Assembly: GCA_016744995.1 (NCBI GenBank)
Contig: JADGDG010000024.1
Coordinates: 1 to 63,762 of the forward strand
Origin: Gammaproteobacteria bacterium
GTDB lineage: Bacteria > Pseudomonadota > Gammaproteobacteria > GRL18
DNA length: 63,762 nucleotides
Reading direction: 5' to 3'
Part shown: in pieces, positions 52,987 through 63,666 of the stretch
How the letters are laid out: each line of letters opens with the position of its first letter
Position numbering within the stretch: position 1 is the first letter of the stretch
Program-made: the position numbers and the translations under genes
The notes under the pieces: generated by a model
The model's input: only the letters and a program-made list of their open reading frames with translations
Told to the model about the DNA's origin: nothing
The model's database searches: none

Positions 52987-55398
52987 CTAAATCTGTTTTA
53001 ATTTAGCCAGATTTATTTTTGCCCTGTCAAACCCTTGATTAGCTGCTTTTTGAAACCAGTGAATTGCTTTTTCTTCATTTTGGGTAATTCCATTTCCATT
53101 GACATACATCATTCCAAGATTATTTTGTGCTGATGCAACACCTTGCCTGGCAGCTTTTTGAGATCATTGGAAGGCCTGACTGAAATCTTGAGTAACACCT
53201 TGTCCTGTGATATACATTATCCCAAGAGCAGTTTGTGCTTCAGCATTTCCTTGAACGGCTGCTTTTTTATACCAATAAATGGCTTGCTCATAATTTTGAA
53301 CAGTACCTTGCCCATAATCATACATCCTGCCAAGACCATACTGGGCACTAACATTCTCCTGCTCAGCCGCTTGTTGATACCAAAAAACAGCTTGCTTATC
53401 ATTTTGAGCAACACCAATGCCATTCGCATACATCATTCCAAGATTACTTTGCGCGCTAGCAACTCCCTGTGTAGCCGCCTTTTGAAACCAGTAAAACGCT
53501 TGCTCATCATCTTGAGCAGTACCATCACTCTGGAGATACATTTGTCCAAGATTATTTTGAGCCTCGGCATCCCCCTTCCTGGCAGCTTTTTGGTACCATT
53601 GTAATCTCTTTTTTGGATCCTTTGCTGCACCTGCTCCTTCAGCATGTATTGTCCATAGATTATTTTCTGCCTTAACATCACCTTGATTAGCAGCTAACTC
53701 AAACCAATGAGCAGCTTGATCGGTATTTTGAATAACGCCGTGCCCATTAGCATACATCAAACCAAGACTATTTTGCGCCTTAACATGTCCTTGTCTGGCA
53801 GCTTTTTGAAACCAGTGAAAGGCTTTTTTGTAGTCTTGAGCAATACCTTGTCCGCTAAAATAAATTTCCCCGAGATTATTCTGCGCTGTACTATATCCCT
53901 GTCTGGCTGCTTTTAAATACCATTCAACCGCTTGTCTGTCATTTTTAGCAACACCATCTCCAGTTCTATACATTACACCAAGCATATTTTGTGCTTCAGC
54001 ATTCCCCTGATCAGCCGCTTTCTGATACCAGATAAATGCCTGTGCTTCATCTTGAGTAACTCCCTGCCCCGTTGCATACATAAGAGCAAGATTTTGTTGT
54101 GCATTGCCAGAGCCTTGCTTAGCAGCTAATTCAAACCAGTAAACAGCCTGTTGTTTATCTAATTTAACTCCCAGGCCATTATCATACATTACTCCAATAT
54201 TGTTCTGTGCTTCGCTATATTCTTGTTTTGCAGATTTTTTAAACCAATCCATAGCCTGATAGTAATCCTGAGCAACTCCCTGTCCCCTGAAATATCTTAA
54301 GCCAAGATTATTTTGAGCCATAGCATGCCCCTGAATAGCAGCTTTCTGATACCAATAAAAGGCTTGTTCATAATCTTTTGTCGTACCCTGGCCATTAACG
54401 TACATTACACCAAGACTGTTTTGTGCGTCAGCATATCCCTGATTGGCTGCTTTCAGATACCAGTGAACGGCTTTTTTGAAATCTTGCTTAACACCTTCAC
54501 CGTTATCATATTTCATCCCAAGAATATACTGTGCTTCATAATATCCCTGATCGGCTGATTTTTGATACCAGTCTAGAGCCTGAACCTCATCTTTATCCAC
54601 GCCCTTTCCATAAGCATACATCCCTGCAAGATTTTTTTGTGCCCTGGCACTCCCTAATTCGGCCGCTTTATGAAACCAGTAAATGGCTCTTTTGTCATCT
54701 TTGGCAACTCCATTGCCATTATCATAGATAGTTCCCAGATTATTTTGTGCCCCAGCATGATCCTGGCTGGCAGCTTTTCGAAACCAATTAATAGCTTGAT
54801 TAAAATCTTTAGTAACACCTTCGCCAAAAACATATCTTAAGCCAAGGTTATTCTGTGCTTCGGCATATCCCTGCTTGGCAGATTTTTGATACCAATGAAC
54901 GGCTTTTATAAAATCTTGAGCAACACCACGCTCACTGAGATACATCCCTGCAAGGCTATTTTGTGCATCCATATGCCCCTGATTAGCAGATTTCTCGAAC
55001 CAGTAAACAGCTTGTTTATCATTTTTAGTAATGCCTTTTCCGTATTCATAAAATCGTCCAATAAAAAATTGTGCACTAGCATCTTCCTGCTCAGCAGCTT
55101 TTTGATACCAGTGAAAAGCTTGCTTATTATCTTGAGCAACACCTTTTCCAAAAAGGTACATCATGCCAAGATTATATTGTGCTTTTACATCACCATTAAC
55201 TGCTAATGGTTTCCAGAAAGAAATAGCTGTTTTATAGTCTTTTTTATTATATGCATCTATGCCTTTATCAATATCACTTCGAGTTAAATTGTAAATATAT
55301 TCTTTTATATTATCAGTTATACTTGCAACATCATCTTGTGCATTTACTGCCTGACCTGAAACAATTAAAATCAAAGACATAGCAATTATTTTTTTCAT
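52987..55398 (-). pseudogene. Secreted Sel1-repeat protein with a nonsense codon near the 3' end
   Basis: A signal peptide (MKKIIAMSLILIVSGQAVNA) leads to 19 Sel1 repeats of about 36 residues (pattern A-x-A-Q-x-x-L-G-x-M-Y-x-x-G-x-G). At 53164-53166 the frame meets TGA, where every other repeat has tryptophan (F-[W]-F/Y-Q-K-A-A). The same frame then continues 58 codons (SQKAARQGVASAQNNLGMMY, then QNEEKAIHWFQKAANQG) to TAG at 52987-52989. So the original protein had about 803 residues and one TGG to TGA change removed repeat 20 and the cap. The long N-terminal part could still fold. Periplasmic solenoid, partner unknown. Confidence 0.75.
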
Positions 55399-55541
55399 AC
55401 TCTGGTTCCATTGGTATTAAATTTAGAAAATATTTTGAAGGCAGAATATTAAGCAGTATCAAATTATTAAACTACATATAAGTATTAATAATATCATTTA
55501 AAGATTAATATAACTGCATTATTCAATAGCACAGAAATTCG

Positions 55542-57470
55542 TTAACTTTTTGTTCTTTGATTCCTATTTCCATGTATACGTACTGCAGATTCTCTCTTCA
55601 TAAGTTTGAGAAATTTATTAAATGTTTCAAATTCATTTACAGAAAGTTTTCTAGATGGGATCTCTAGTTTTGTTATAATTCGAACTTTATCATCATTCAG
55701 CTTTATAATCTTTCTATCCAAAAGACCATATTTATGTTGCAGATGTAATTTTGGAATTGAACCTTTTAACTTCCATAAGCTTGACACATCAATATGATAT
55801 TCAGAAATAATTTTCAATCCAGAAAAGAATGAATCATAGTGCTTATTTTTTATGTACAGACTATCAATTTCATCTTGCAGCCAATAATCATATTCGTAAT
55901 AAGATAAGTTATCATTTACATCGATAAAAGGTTTGTAATCAATTAAAGAGATTATTTCCAGAGATTTATCCATATTCTGCAACCCGGAAAATTCAACAAC
56001 AGGTTCATATTCTGAGGAAACTTTTTCCTGATATTGATCAACAACCCATCGAGTAATTTCTTCTTGTGATTTTCCGGAGAAAAAGTTCCTTAGTGAACCA
56101 GCATATTCAGACAGGTAAGTTCTTGTTTGTTTCTCAGACATTCCTCCATTTTCTAAAAAAACAATATCCGTTTTAAATTCCATATTCCAACGATATTGAT
56201 TTAAAGGTATTGTCACAGGAGTGCTATTCTTCACCATTTCAAGAGCAACCTTTCCTTGAATCCAGGCTGAAGTAGTTTTCCAACTGGTATGACTATCTGT
56301 GGCATCCAGACATTTTTTTGTCCCCTTCAAAGAAAAACAAACAACCATATGGTCAAAATAATTCATTGCAGGTATTTTTAACTGTTCCAGATCAGAACGC
56401 TTTGTTGCTACAAGAACTGGATAGGCATTAATACCTGTTTGATTCAACAATTCTACCAACACCGCTGATTTATCTTTACAATCACCATAACGGTTCTTCA
56501 GTGTTTCAGAAATAGTATGTGGCGTTATAGTATGGCCATTTTTAGATACAGAAATATATCGTATATCTCTTGCAACAAAATTATGTATTGCTGCAATTTT
56601 ATCTTCTATAGATTGTTTAGTCTTAATAAGCTCCAGTAATTTTTTAGTACTACCATCAACATCCAGTTTTGAAGCATTAAATGCACTCATTGCCTTTTCT
56701 ATTACACTGCCCCATGTCTTTGACTCACTAATAGTAATTTGTTCTAACTCATCTAACCATGCCACTGAGAAATCTGATTTAATTGTTGGAATATCCATTG
56801 CAGAGCAAGTCAAACTAAATTTATCCTCATAACACTCTATAGTGCCAGCAGTAGATGACCAACTAATTTTATTAGCAGGACTAAGTTTTATAGATAAACG
56901 AAATTCATCTCTCGGGTATGAGCTTTGTGGAAAATATATTTCAGACCAGTCAGCCTCTAATTTTTGTTTATCAACTTCAACTTCATAATCCAGTATTGCA
57001 TATCCACCTATATTCAGATTTTGGTAAGGAATTAATAATTTTTTTTCATTGCTAAATACATCAGATGTATCAGAATCAATTACCTGCATATTAGTCGAAT
57101 CAAATTGGATAAGTTCACCATCAGGATTGAGAGTGACAGCCTCTTTTATCTTTATTTTTTCTGAAAGTTCATCATAATAAATAACTTCGGTTCCATAGTT
57201 TTGTAATGCATTAGAATCTGGAAAATACCAGACTTTTCTTATTCTTTTTGTTACTGACTCATCGCTTAAAACAATATCAACATCAAATAACAACTGCCTG
57301 AACCCAGTTTTTTCTTTGTTGTCCATACTCTTTAATGAGACTAGTTCTTGAATCTCTGACACAAAATCTTCACTAGAACCTAATTGCCATTGTATTTTTG
57401 TGCCTGCTAATACTTGACCAGAACTAATAAGAAATAAAAAACAAAAAATAATTTTTATTAGTCTGCTCAT
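55542..57470 (-). CDS. Exported DUF3857/transglutaminase-like protein
   Basis: A 642-residue protein with a signal peptide (MSRLIKIIFCFLFLISSGQV). DUF3857 region about 60-240 (IRKVWYFPDSNALQNYGTEV, ILDYEVEVDKQK). A transglutaminase-like core follows at about 290-400: catalytic cysteine in NRYGDCKDKSAVLVELL, histidine in NYFDHMVVCF and aspartate in CLDATDSHTSW. Such proteins are periplasmic and their true reaction is usually unknown. It is coupled to the upstream membrane protein by a 4-base overlap (ATGA). Confidence 0.85.
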   Translation of the reverse strand: MSRLIKIIFCFLFLISSGQVLAGTKIQWQLGSSEDFVSEIQELVSLKSMDNKEKTGFRQLLFDVDIVLSDESVTKRIRKVWYFPDSNALQNYGTEVIYYDELSEKIKIKEAVTLNPDGELIQFDSTNMQVIDSDTSDVFSNEKKLLIPYQNLNIGGYAILDYEVEVDKQKLEADWSEIYFPQSSYPRDEFRLSIKLSPANKISWSSTAGTIECYEDKFSLTCSAMDIPTIKSDFSVAWLDELEQITISESKTWGSVIEKAMSAFNASKLDVDGSTKKLLELIKTKQSIEDKIAAIHNFVARDIRYISVSKNGHTITPHTISETLKNRYGDCKDKSAVLVELLNQTGINAYPVLVATKRSDLEQLKIPAMNYFDHMVVCFSLKGTKKCLDATDSHTSWKTTSAWIQGKVALEMVKNSTPVTIPLNQYRWNMEFKTDIVFLENGGMSEKQTRTYLSEYAGSLRNFFSGKSQEEITRWVVDQYQEKVSSEYEPVVEFSGLQNMDKSLEIISLIDYKPFIDVNDNLSYYEYDYWLQDEIDSLYIKNKHYDSFFSGLKIISEYHIDVSSLWKLKGSIPKLHLQHKYGLLDRKIIKLNDDKVRIITKLEIPSRKLSVNEFETFNKFLKLMKRESAVRIHGNRNQRTKS

Positions 57471-58525
57471 AGTGGTTCAAATCCTTTTGCCATTTCCTTC
57501 ATCATTGATTCATTATTTTTAAAAGAATATTCGACACTTGATAGCATTCCATACAACTCATATATCCCTTTAGTCGTTTCAATGAGTGAAATAGTAGCTA
57601 AAACCGGTCCTCCTATTTTCCTGCCCGAACACTGAACATGAGATACAATACTTAATGTTAATTTAGCAAAACTTCTGTTTTCTTCACATTTTACGTCACT
57701 CAAATCAGCATAAAATTGCTCTGTTCTTCTATATGAAATCGAATCTATACTTTCATTAGCCCCATGAAAAAAAACAATAAAAAACATATCAGACAAAGGC
57801 CCCTGTAGCTCTAATTCTGATTCACCATTTGAGTGTGTTCCATTTTCAACAATAGACCAGCCCTTTCCAGTTATTGGTAAACTAAAATATTTTTGTGGAT
57901 CAATGTACAATGTATTCTCAGAAAGCGTCGACAGCTGTTTATTAAATAAAGGATCAATTGCAAGATAATACATAAGAGTCAGTGAAAGAGGAAAAAGAGG
58001 GACAACAAAAAGCCATTCTATTTTTGTATAATTACGTTGAGATCCTTTGAAAGTAACATCACTCAAACTTTTTTTTACCTTATTAATCTGGGCCTGAATA
58101 ACTGTGAATAGAATACTCCAAAGAATAATACCGATAGGATAGATCCAACCAGGAAATTCAATTTTATTCGAGATATTCATAGCCAATGTTACAAGAATAA
58201 CCCCTAAAGTCCATCCTCCATGCCAGGCATTCCATATGGACACATTGTGTTCTTCAGCCAAGTCATTTAATGCATTATTAAATTTTGGTAATGCAATCAG
58301 TTGTGCAATGATAGTAAAGGGCACAAAAAACCATAACCATGGAGTAAAGTTTTTCTTCGATAAGGCATTAAACTCTCGTATACGTGCTACAAACCAAAAG
58401 CACGTATAGATACAAAAAGTAGAAAAATGGAGAATAAATTCCATCCAGAGTGCTCTTGGAGCAGAGATAACAATGGCTTTATTTAATGATAATTCATCTG
58501 TAACTTCTTTTACTTCATTTTCCAC
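57467..58525 (-). CDS. Unknown membrane protein, DUF4234-like N-terminus
   Basis: A 352-residue protein: about five hydrophobic helices in the first 200 residues (WMEFILHFSTFCIYTCFWFV, WLWFFVPFTIIAQLIALPKF, WTLGVILVTLAMNISNKI, WIYPIGIILWSILFTVIQ, LFVVPLFPLSLTLMYYLAI) and a soluble C-terminal part (about 215-352). The first helix pair and the FNALSKKNFTPW loop resemble DUF4234 proteins. It is co-translated with the DUF3857 protein, so the two probably form a membrane/periplasm unit. Confidence 0.55.
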   Translation of the reverse strand: MENEVKEVTDELSLNKAIVISAPRALWMEFILHFSTFCIYTCFWFVARIREFNALSKKNFTPWLWFFVPFTIIAQLIALPKFNNALNDLAEEHNVSIWNAWHGGWTLGVILVTLAMNISNKIEFPGWIYPIGIILWSILFTVIQAQINKVKKSLSDVTFKGSQRNYTKIEWLFVVPLFPLSLTLMYYLAIDPLFNKQLSTLSENTLYIDPQKYFSLPITGKGWSIVENGTHSNGESELELQGPLSDMFFIVFFHGANESIDSISYRRTEQFYADLSDVKCEENRSFAKLTLSIVSHVQCSGRKIGGPVLATISLIETTKGIYELYGMLSSVEYSFKNNESMMKEMAKGFEPL

Positions 58526-58918
58526 AACACTCTTTTCCTATTATTATCATTTTTCTTCAATAATATATTTCTAGTGTCAATCCACATAAAAGCATACTCT
58601 AGATTTGACCTATAATATCATTTTTATTGTTGCTTTAATGCCAGTAAATTCTTACTTATTGACACTATGCAGATAGGAGTGGAGGCAGTGAAACAACATA
58701 ATAAAATGAGAAGTGAGTGTAAAAATATTATGGACAATTGTGAATCTAATTGATCGCCTTAAAGATCTGTTTTACAAGCATGTAGTATTATCACCTTCCT
58801 ATACAGCCCTCCGGCACAGCTCCAGACTTGCACTACTAATATATTAGGCTCAGGCCTAATGAATCAGCTGCTTAAACCTCGTAAAGAACTATTTGGGAAG
58901 TTTTCATTCCTGAAAAAT
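58526..58918. other. 393-bp gene-free stretch
   Basis: No supported gene. It holds the promoter region of the 57467-58525 gene and the 3' end of the PBP-like gene. An inverted repeat ATTAGGC-TCAG-GCCTAAT lies at 58843-58860; without a T run it is not a clear terminator. Confidence 0.5.
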
Positions 58919-61900
58919 TTAAAACAAGCTTTTAAGTAATTGATGCGGATCATCAATTATATTGGTGGTAGGCTGGTTATGCTTACTTTTCTCAAGTTTT
59001 AAACGATTTTTTTTACCTCTTGGATAAATTACAGCCAGATCACGTTGTTTGCTTTTTTTGATCCGTTTTTTCACCAGTTCAACTTTCAATTCCTCAGTGG
59101 ATTTATTGGTAATAACCGGACTGAGATGATCTGCAATACGAGCCAGGATCCTGACTGGAACTTTACTGGTAAAGTTGTAGCGTTCGATATCACCTTCAGT
59201 CACGCTCATAGTTATACAGATGGCATATTTAGCCTTGTCTTTACCCAAATCCAGTATACTCAATACCGCAGCTGAACGGTTGATAGCCTTCTTATTATGG
59301 CGATTATCGCCTGTACCTGTTTTGGCTCCGGCTAATTGCACCGATTTCATCAACGGATGTCTTGAGGCAAATATAGCAGTACCCTGGCTTAAAACACCTT
59401 CCATTGCTTTTTTTGCAACCCTGGCAACAGCTTGAGGAATAATAGCTTCCAGATGTGATTTACTTTTAAAAGGTGTCTCAAACTGACTATCCGGGGCCAG
59501 AATAATGCGCTTAATTGAAGAGAGATTTTTTTCATGAATACCATCGTTTAATATAGTAGCGGTCAATTCAACCAGTGACATTGGCGTATCACCTGAACTC
59601 CCCAGAACAACGGCATAAGAAGGTGACACATCAAATGGATAACCCAGTTTTTTCCATGCCGGAGTGACACCTTCAGCAAAAGCACGACGTTCCATATATG
59701 TATACAGGGTGTTTTTTACCCAAAACTGACTGGTTTTTAACCATTGTGATGTTTGTTGTACGATTCTTTTCTCTGCTGTGCTTATTTCTTCACTACTTAA
59801 CATGTTTGAAGTATCCCCATGTGCCTGGCGCACACGGGCCAGCAGCCATGTTTTTTCATAAAGAGTAATTCGTTTGAACCATGAAGAAAGTCTTTGATAT
59901 TTATTATCTATTTTTTGACTTATTATACGGGCACTTCTTATAATTTCTTTCTCATTAAGCACCCTCTGGCCCTCTTTATGCTCATTATAAAAAGAAAATG
60001 ATTTATTAATACGTTCAACAAAATAATTCAGACCCTCATAATAAAAAGCTTCCTCTGCTTGTACCGCATCATTGAGAATATTTTTTCTAACCGGGTTGTT
60101 CTTCTCTGTTAATACCGCAATTTTGTCATAACCGGACTGGTCAATATAATAATCAACCACATCATGCATCAAACGCACAAAAGATAAATTAATTGATTCA
60201 CTGGTCATCTGCCACAGATTCGGCTCTTTAATATCATCACTTTTCTGATAATTATGAAACTGATGCCAGCTTTCACCAGTCAAAAACTTAGCCTTTGGAT
60301 CCGCTGAAATTTTACGCGACATTGCCCATGCCATTACCTGTTCCATAGAGGCATCAGGATACCTCTTAATATAAGAGGCAATTAATCGTTTGATTGTCAC
60401 TGATGATTTTTTATAGTCAGCAAAAATTCCCGATTTATTACCTGACTTTGCCCCCTTAATGAGCGATTGCAATAATACAGCCTCATCATGAATAATCATC
60501 AGATAATTAACCAATACTCTCAACTTAGCCGTTGATCCCCATTGGAAACGTCCCTGTTTTGCTGGATTATAAACAACATCTGATTGTGTATCAGTATTTG
60601 CTAAAACATTCCAAAAACCATTCTCATCAATTTCCAATACTATAGCGCCATATTTAATTTTGTTTAGTTCATCCAGATTAAGGCTATGCAGCAAGCCTTT
60701 TTGGCGTCCCTGGACAAAAGGAGATTGCTGTGCAAGTTCCGTATACATATCATTTAAAATACTTTGGATATCTGTTTCCAACTGAACATCCGTAGTCATT
60801 TCAATGGCAACAGACATTGCATCAATGGTTTGTAAGTTAACTTTTTTTGATGCTACCTGACCCGATTTTTTTGCTACCGCCTGACGGATTAACTGAGTGT
60901 ATTGATTACGTGCTCCTGATGCTTCTCGATGAAGCGCATAATCCAGTCGAGAATTATTTTTTTTCTGTGGATTCCATTCTGGTTTCATTCCCCTGGATTT
61001 CACAAATAAGGCAGAATTAAGTAATTTCTTTTTATTAAGACGTTTTAACAGGCTGTTAGCTTGCCTATTGACAATTTCAGGTGTTTTAGACAAACTGCTT
61101 GGACGGCGTATTGAAACAATTAAGCTGCAGATATTCTTATAAGCCTGGGCTCGGATATCACCATCTTGACTCTTTAGCTGTTTATTCAGTTCATCAATTG
61201 TATAACCAAACCAGGCATAATAACTTGCACCAAAGCCATAAAGCTCACCGGAATAAGTTTTTGGCCCTCCAGCCATTGGTACCATATTTAAAAAATCAAC
61301 CAGAGCCTTTTGTATACTATTTTCTTTGTCCATTCCCGAGTCAGAACCATCACGATACAAGTGTAGACTTGCACCAATCATCTGGTTTATTTTATCACTA
61401 ACGCTCTGTGTTTTACCTCCTGGAGTATTGGTTATTTTTTCCAATGTTGTCATTAACGTACTGCCACCCGAATAGGAACCTTCCCCTGTAGCCTTATATT
61501 GTAAGTATTCAGAAACGCTTTTAATCAGACGAGGACCTTCAATTAAATAATTCAACTCAATAAAATCTTTGTTTTTATCAAACACAACATGCCTTAATTT
61601 ATCATTTTCCCAAACCAGCAGTGCTTTTAAAATAAACGGGGAAATATGTTTAAAATTTTTAAATTGGTTAGGATGCTGGTATTGATATATATTTTTTTTA
61701 TGACGGTCAATAATATTCAGACCAGAAAATGCCTTACCCTGATAATGATTAAATGGAATAATACCCATAGAAAACAATTTTTTAGCCTGGGGGCTTAGCT
61801 CAAGGTGTGTGTTTTTATCAACTTGAAAACCTGTATTACTTAATACATCAAATAATTCCGGGTAGTAAATCATGCCATCACGCTTCCAACGAGGGCTTTC

Positions 61901-62482
61901 AGGGATCGGGATATTCCAACCTTCGGGTTTTCCTTGTTTAAGTTCAATTTGTGCCACTTTTTCAACCTGAGCAGTCATATAGCGAAAACCAACGCCATAG
62001 CGAACTTCTTCACCCAGAAGCAAAAAAACTAAAAAAAGAGCAATAAAACCGGCAAAGATACTGGTCTCTTTTTTAACCATAATATCCCAAATACGGACAA
62101 ACAATTGAGGTAGAAAAATAGTCAAAAAAAGAGCAATAAGGAACTCAAATTTTTCTGGAACAAACAAATAATTCCAATAAAAAACAATGACTGCCAAGAA
62201 GATCGTCAGGCTGGTGATTAATAATCGATTTGGACAGAAAAACATGATAAGAGACTGTTTATTACGCACAATCCCTTCATTCTTCCACTCAAAAAGGGCA
62301 AAATAATGCCATAACATCATGATAATAAAAAAACATAATAGAAAAAGGTTTAATTCACTTTGCTCAAATCCCTCCGGTAATCGCCAAAAATAGGAAGTAA
62401 GGCCAATAACTCCAAGGCAAATAAACAGGGAGACAACAACAATGCGTAAAAATTGTTGGCTAATCCAACGGAGAAGAGACAT
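58919..62482 (-). CDS. Very large class A PBP-like protein (glycosyltransferase plus transpeptidase)
   Basis: A 1187-residue protein. At least six hydrophobic helices fill the first 160 residues (FLRIVVVSLFICLGVIGLTS, LFLLCFFIIMMLWHYFALF, FIALFLVFLLLGEEVRYGVG). A GT51-like part near 290-400 has GEGSYSGGSTLMTTLEKITN. The transpeptidase has S-T-A-K at about 651 (FQWGSTAKLRVLVNYL) and K-T-G at about 1054 (AGAKTGTGDNRHNKKAINRS). It is much longer than PBP1a/1b and has a multi-helix N-terminus in place of a single anchor. It probably polymerises and cross-links peptidoglycan. Full length; ATG start. Confidence 0.75.
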   Translation of the reverse strand: MSLLRWISQQFLRIVVVSLFICLGVIGLTSYFWRLPEGFEQSELNLFLLCFFIIMMLWHYFALFEWKNEGIVRNKQSLIMFFCPNRLLITSLTIFLAVIVFYWNYLFVPEKFEFLIALFLTIFLPQLFVRIWDIMVKKETSIFAGFIALFLVFLLLGEEVRYGVGFRYMTAQVEKVAQIELKQGKPEGWNIPIPESPRWKRDGMIYYPELFDVLSNTGFQVDKNTHLELSPQAKKLFSMGIIPFNHYQGKAFSGLNIIDRHKKNIYQYQHPNQFKNFKHISPFILKALLVWENDKLRHVVFDKNKDFIELNYLIEGPRLIKSVSEYLQYKATGEGSYSGGSTLMTTLEKITNTPGGKTQSVSDKINQMIGASLHLYRDGSDSGMDKENSIQKALVDFLNMVPMAGGPKTYSGELYGFGASYYAWFGYTIDELNKQLKSQDGDIRAQAYKNICSLIVSIRRPSSLSKTPEIVNRQANSLLKRLNKKKLLNSALFVKSRGMKPEWNPQKKNNSRLDYALHREASGARNQYTQLIRQAVAKKSGQVASKKVNLQTIDAMSVAIEMTTDVQLETDIQSILNDMYTELAQQSPFVQGRQKGLLHSLNLDELNKIKYGAIVLEIDENGFWNVLANTDTQSDVVYNPAKQGRFQWGSTAKLRVLVNYLMIIHDEAVLLQSLIKGAKSGNKSGIFADYKKSSVTIKRLIASYIKRYPDASMEQVMAWAMSRKISADPKAKFLTGESWHQFHNYQKSDDIKEPNLWQMTSESINLSFVRLMHDVVDYYIDQSGYDKIAVLTEKNNPVRKNILNDAVQAEEAFYYEGLNYFVERINKSFSFYNEHKEGQRVLNEKEIIRSARIISQKIDNKYQRLSSWFKRITLYEKTWLLARVRQAHGDTSNMLSSEEISTAEKRIVQQTSQWLKTSQFWVKNTLYTYMERRAFAEGVTPAWKKLGYPFDVSPSYAVVLGSSGDTPMSLVELTATILNDGIHEKNLSSIKRIILAPDSQFETPFKSKSHLEAIIPQAVARVAKKAMEGVLSQGTAIFASRHPLMKSVQLAGAKTGTGDNRHNKKAINRSAAVLSILDLGKDKAKYAICITMSVTEGDIERYNFTSKVPVRILARIADHLSPVITNKSTEELKVELVKKRIKKSKQRDLAVIYPRGKKNRLKLEKSKHNQPTTNIIDDPHQLLKSLF

Positions 62483-62722
62483 TGATACACCTTAATATAG
62501 GTGATTAAATACCCGTAAAATTTACGGATACTAACGCAATCACACGTAATGCGATTATTTCGCTGATCAGATAGGCAAGTTGAGGTAAATTTTGCAGTCT
62601 GTATAGAATATAATTTAGATATGAAAATTAAAAAAATCAAGAAAATTGTTTTAATTTTTTAGATTGTGAAGTAATTATTGAATTTTAAAAATGAACAGGA
62701 AAAAGATAAAGTCTGACAGGAA

Positions 62723-63064
62723 TTAACTGTATTTTTTCATATTTTTACGGCGACTTCCAGACTGTACAATAACACCTTCAAGATCATCAAGACCACTGAT
62801 TTCTGTTGTTTCATATAAGTCATTGAGGGGCTGAAGAAAATATTTGTCATTATATATTCTTAGCTGCCTGAAAATAAATTCACCATCAAGTTTAGCAATA
62901 ACATAAGAACCGTCTTTAACAACTGCTTCAGGATCAATGATGATCACAGTACCATGCTCAAACTCAGGCACCATACTGTCTCCCAACGCACGCAGAGCAA
63001 AAACTTCTCTGCCGCTGCAGCTACCCTCAATTGGTGGCATTATGCTTTCAGGTCTTTCTGACAT
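62723..63064 (-). CDS. S24 peptidase-like (LexA C-terminal type) protein without HTH
   Basis: About 113 residues from ATG 63064; a GTG at 63076 is also possible. It matches the C-terminal domain of LexA/UmuD: the serine in ALRALGDSMVPEF (S30), HGTVIIIDPEAVVKDGSYVI and the strand GEFIFRQLRIYNDKYF. Where LexA has its catalytic lysine (TVKRL) this protein has arginine (FRQL), so self-cleavage may be absent. There is no DNA-binding helix-turn-helix. It stands alone. Confidence 0.75.
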   Translation of the reverse strand: MSERPESIMPPIEGSCSGREVFALRALGDSMVPEFEHGTVIIIDPEAVVKDGSYVIAKLDGEFIFRQLRIYNDKYFLQPLNDLYETTEISGLDDLEGVIVQSGSRRKNMKKYS

Positions 63065-63314
63065 CAGGAAACTCACTTTATAATATTAATATACAATTGT
63101 TTACTAAGAAACAATAATAAATGAAAATTCACTCTGCATCAAGTGTGAAAAGCAGTCCAGGTGGTTATTTTTTGTCCAAACAATCTTAGCAGTGTTAATT
63201 AGAAAAAAATGTGTCACATCCCAGGCTTAATCTCGATATTTATTGCAATATTTAAGAAAACAGACTATTTTATAAATGCTTTATTATTAAAAAATAGAAT
63301 AAAAAGGAGCTTAT

Positions 63315-63506
63315 ATGAGCGATCCAGAGTGGAAGTTAAAAGAAGGCGCAGAACTCAATATTGATGATGTAGCCAAAATAGCCTGTGCATTAAAATCCCT
63401 GTCGGCTTATACCACACTAGCCTGTGCAGAAGAAGAGAACCCTGAAGATCTCGAAGTCATTGTTGACGAGGGCTTAGAAGCTATTGGCAATTTATTTGAT
63501 GTCTAA
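63315..63506 (+). CDS. Unknown small acidic protein
   Basis: A 63-residue protein (MSDPEWKLKEGAELNIDDVA, then CALKSLSAYTTLACAEEENP, then a final VDEGLEAIGNLFDV). AAAAGGAGC precedes the ATG and a strong terminator follows at 63601-63636, which suggests a real gene. It is helical and acidic with two cysteines. No family is recognised. Confidence 0.55.
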   Translation: MSDPEWKLKEGAELNIDDVAKIACALKSLSAYTTLACAEEENPEDLEVIVDEGLEAIGNLFDV

Positions 63507-63600
63507 TCTTTAGCTTATTGATCAAGGGCAGAACTGATCGGGGGACATCAGTTCAATCCTGATAACTTGTTCAATAATTTCTTTCACTTTCCAATTAAAA

Positions 63601-63636
63601 AAAAAGCCCGCTCACCTTTCGGTGACCGGGCTTTTT
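63601..63636. terminator. Bidirectional terminator
   Basis: AAAAAGCCCG...TCACC-TTTC-GGTGA...CGGGCTTTTT: a 15-bp stem with one C-C mismatch and A and T runs on both sides. It ends the 63315 gene on the plus strand and the partial gene at 63667 on the minus strand. Confidence 0.85.
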
Positions 63637-63666
63637 AGTCGCATTGACTAATAAGTTATAACAAAC

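Noticed and set aside
53164..53166. TGA read as tryptophan or selenocysteine (recoding)
   Set aside because: TGA serves as a normal stop in this window (for example moxR at 15246-15248), and no selenocysteine-type stem or Cys/Sec family is involved, so a nonsense mutation is simpler.
53143..55206. Antisense open frames over the Sel1 gene
   Set aside because: They are caused by the repeated codons of the Sel1 repeats; none has a ribosome site or a family pattern.
58843..58860. ATTAGGC-TCAG-GCCTAAT as a terminator of the PBP-like gene
   Set aside because: The stem is only 7 bp, lacks a T run, and lies about 60 bases past the stop; not enough for a terminator call.
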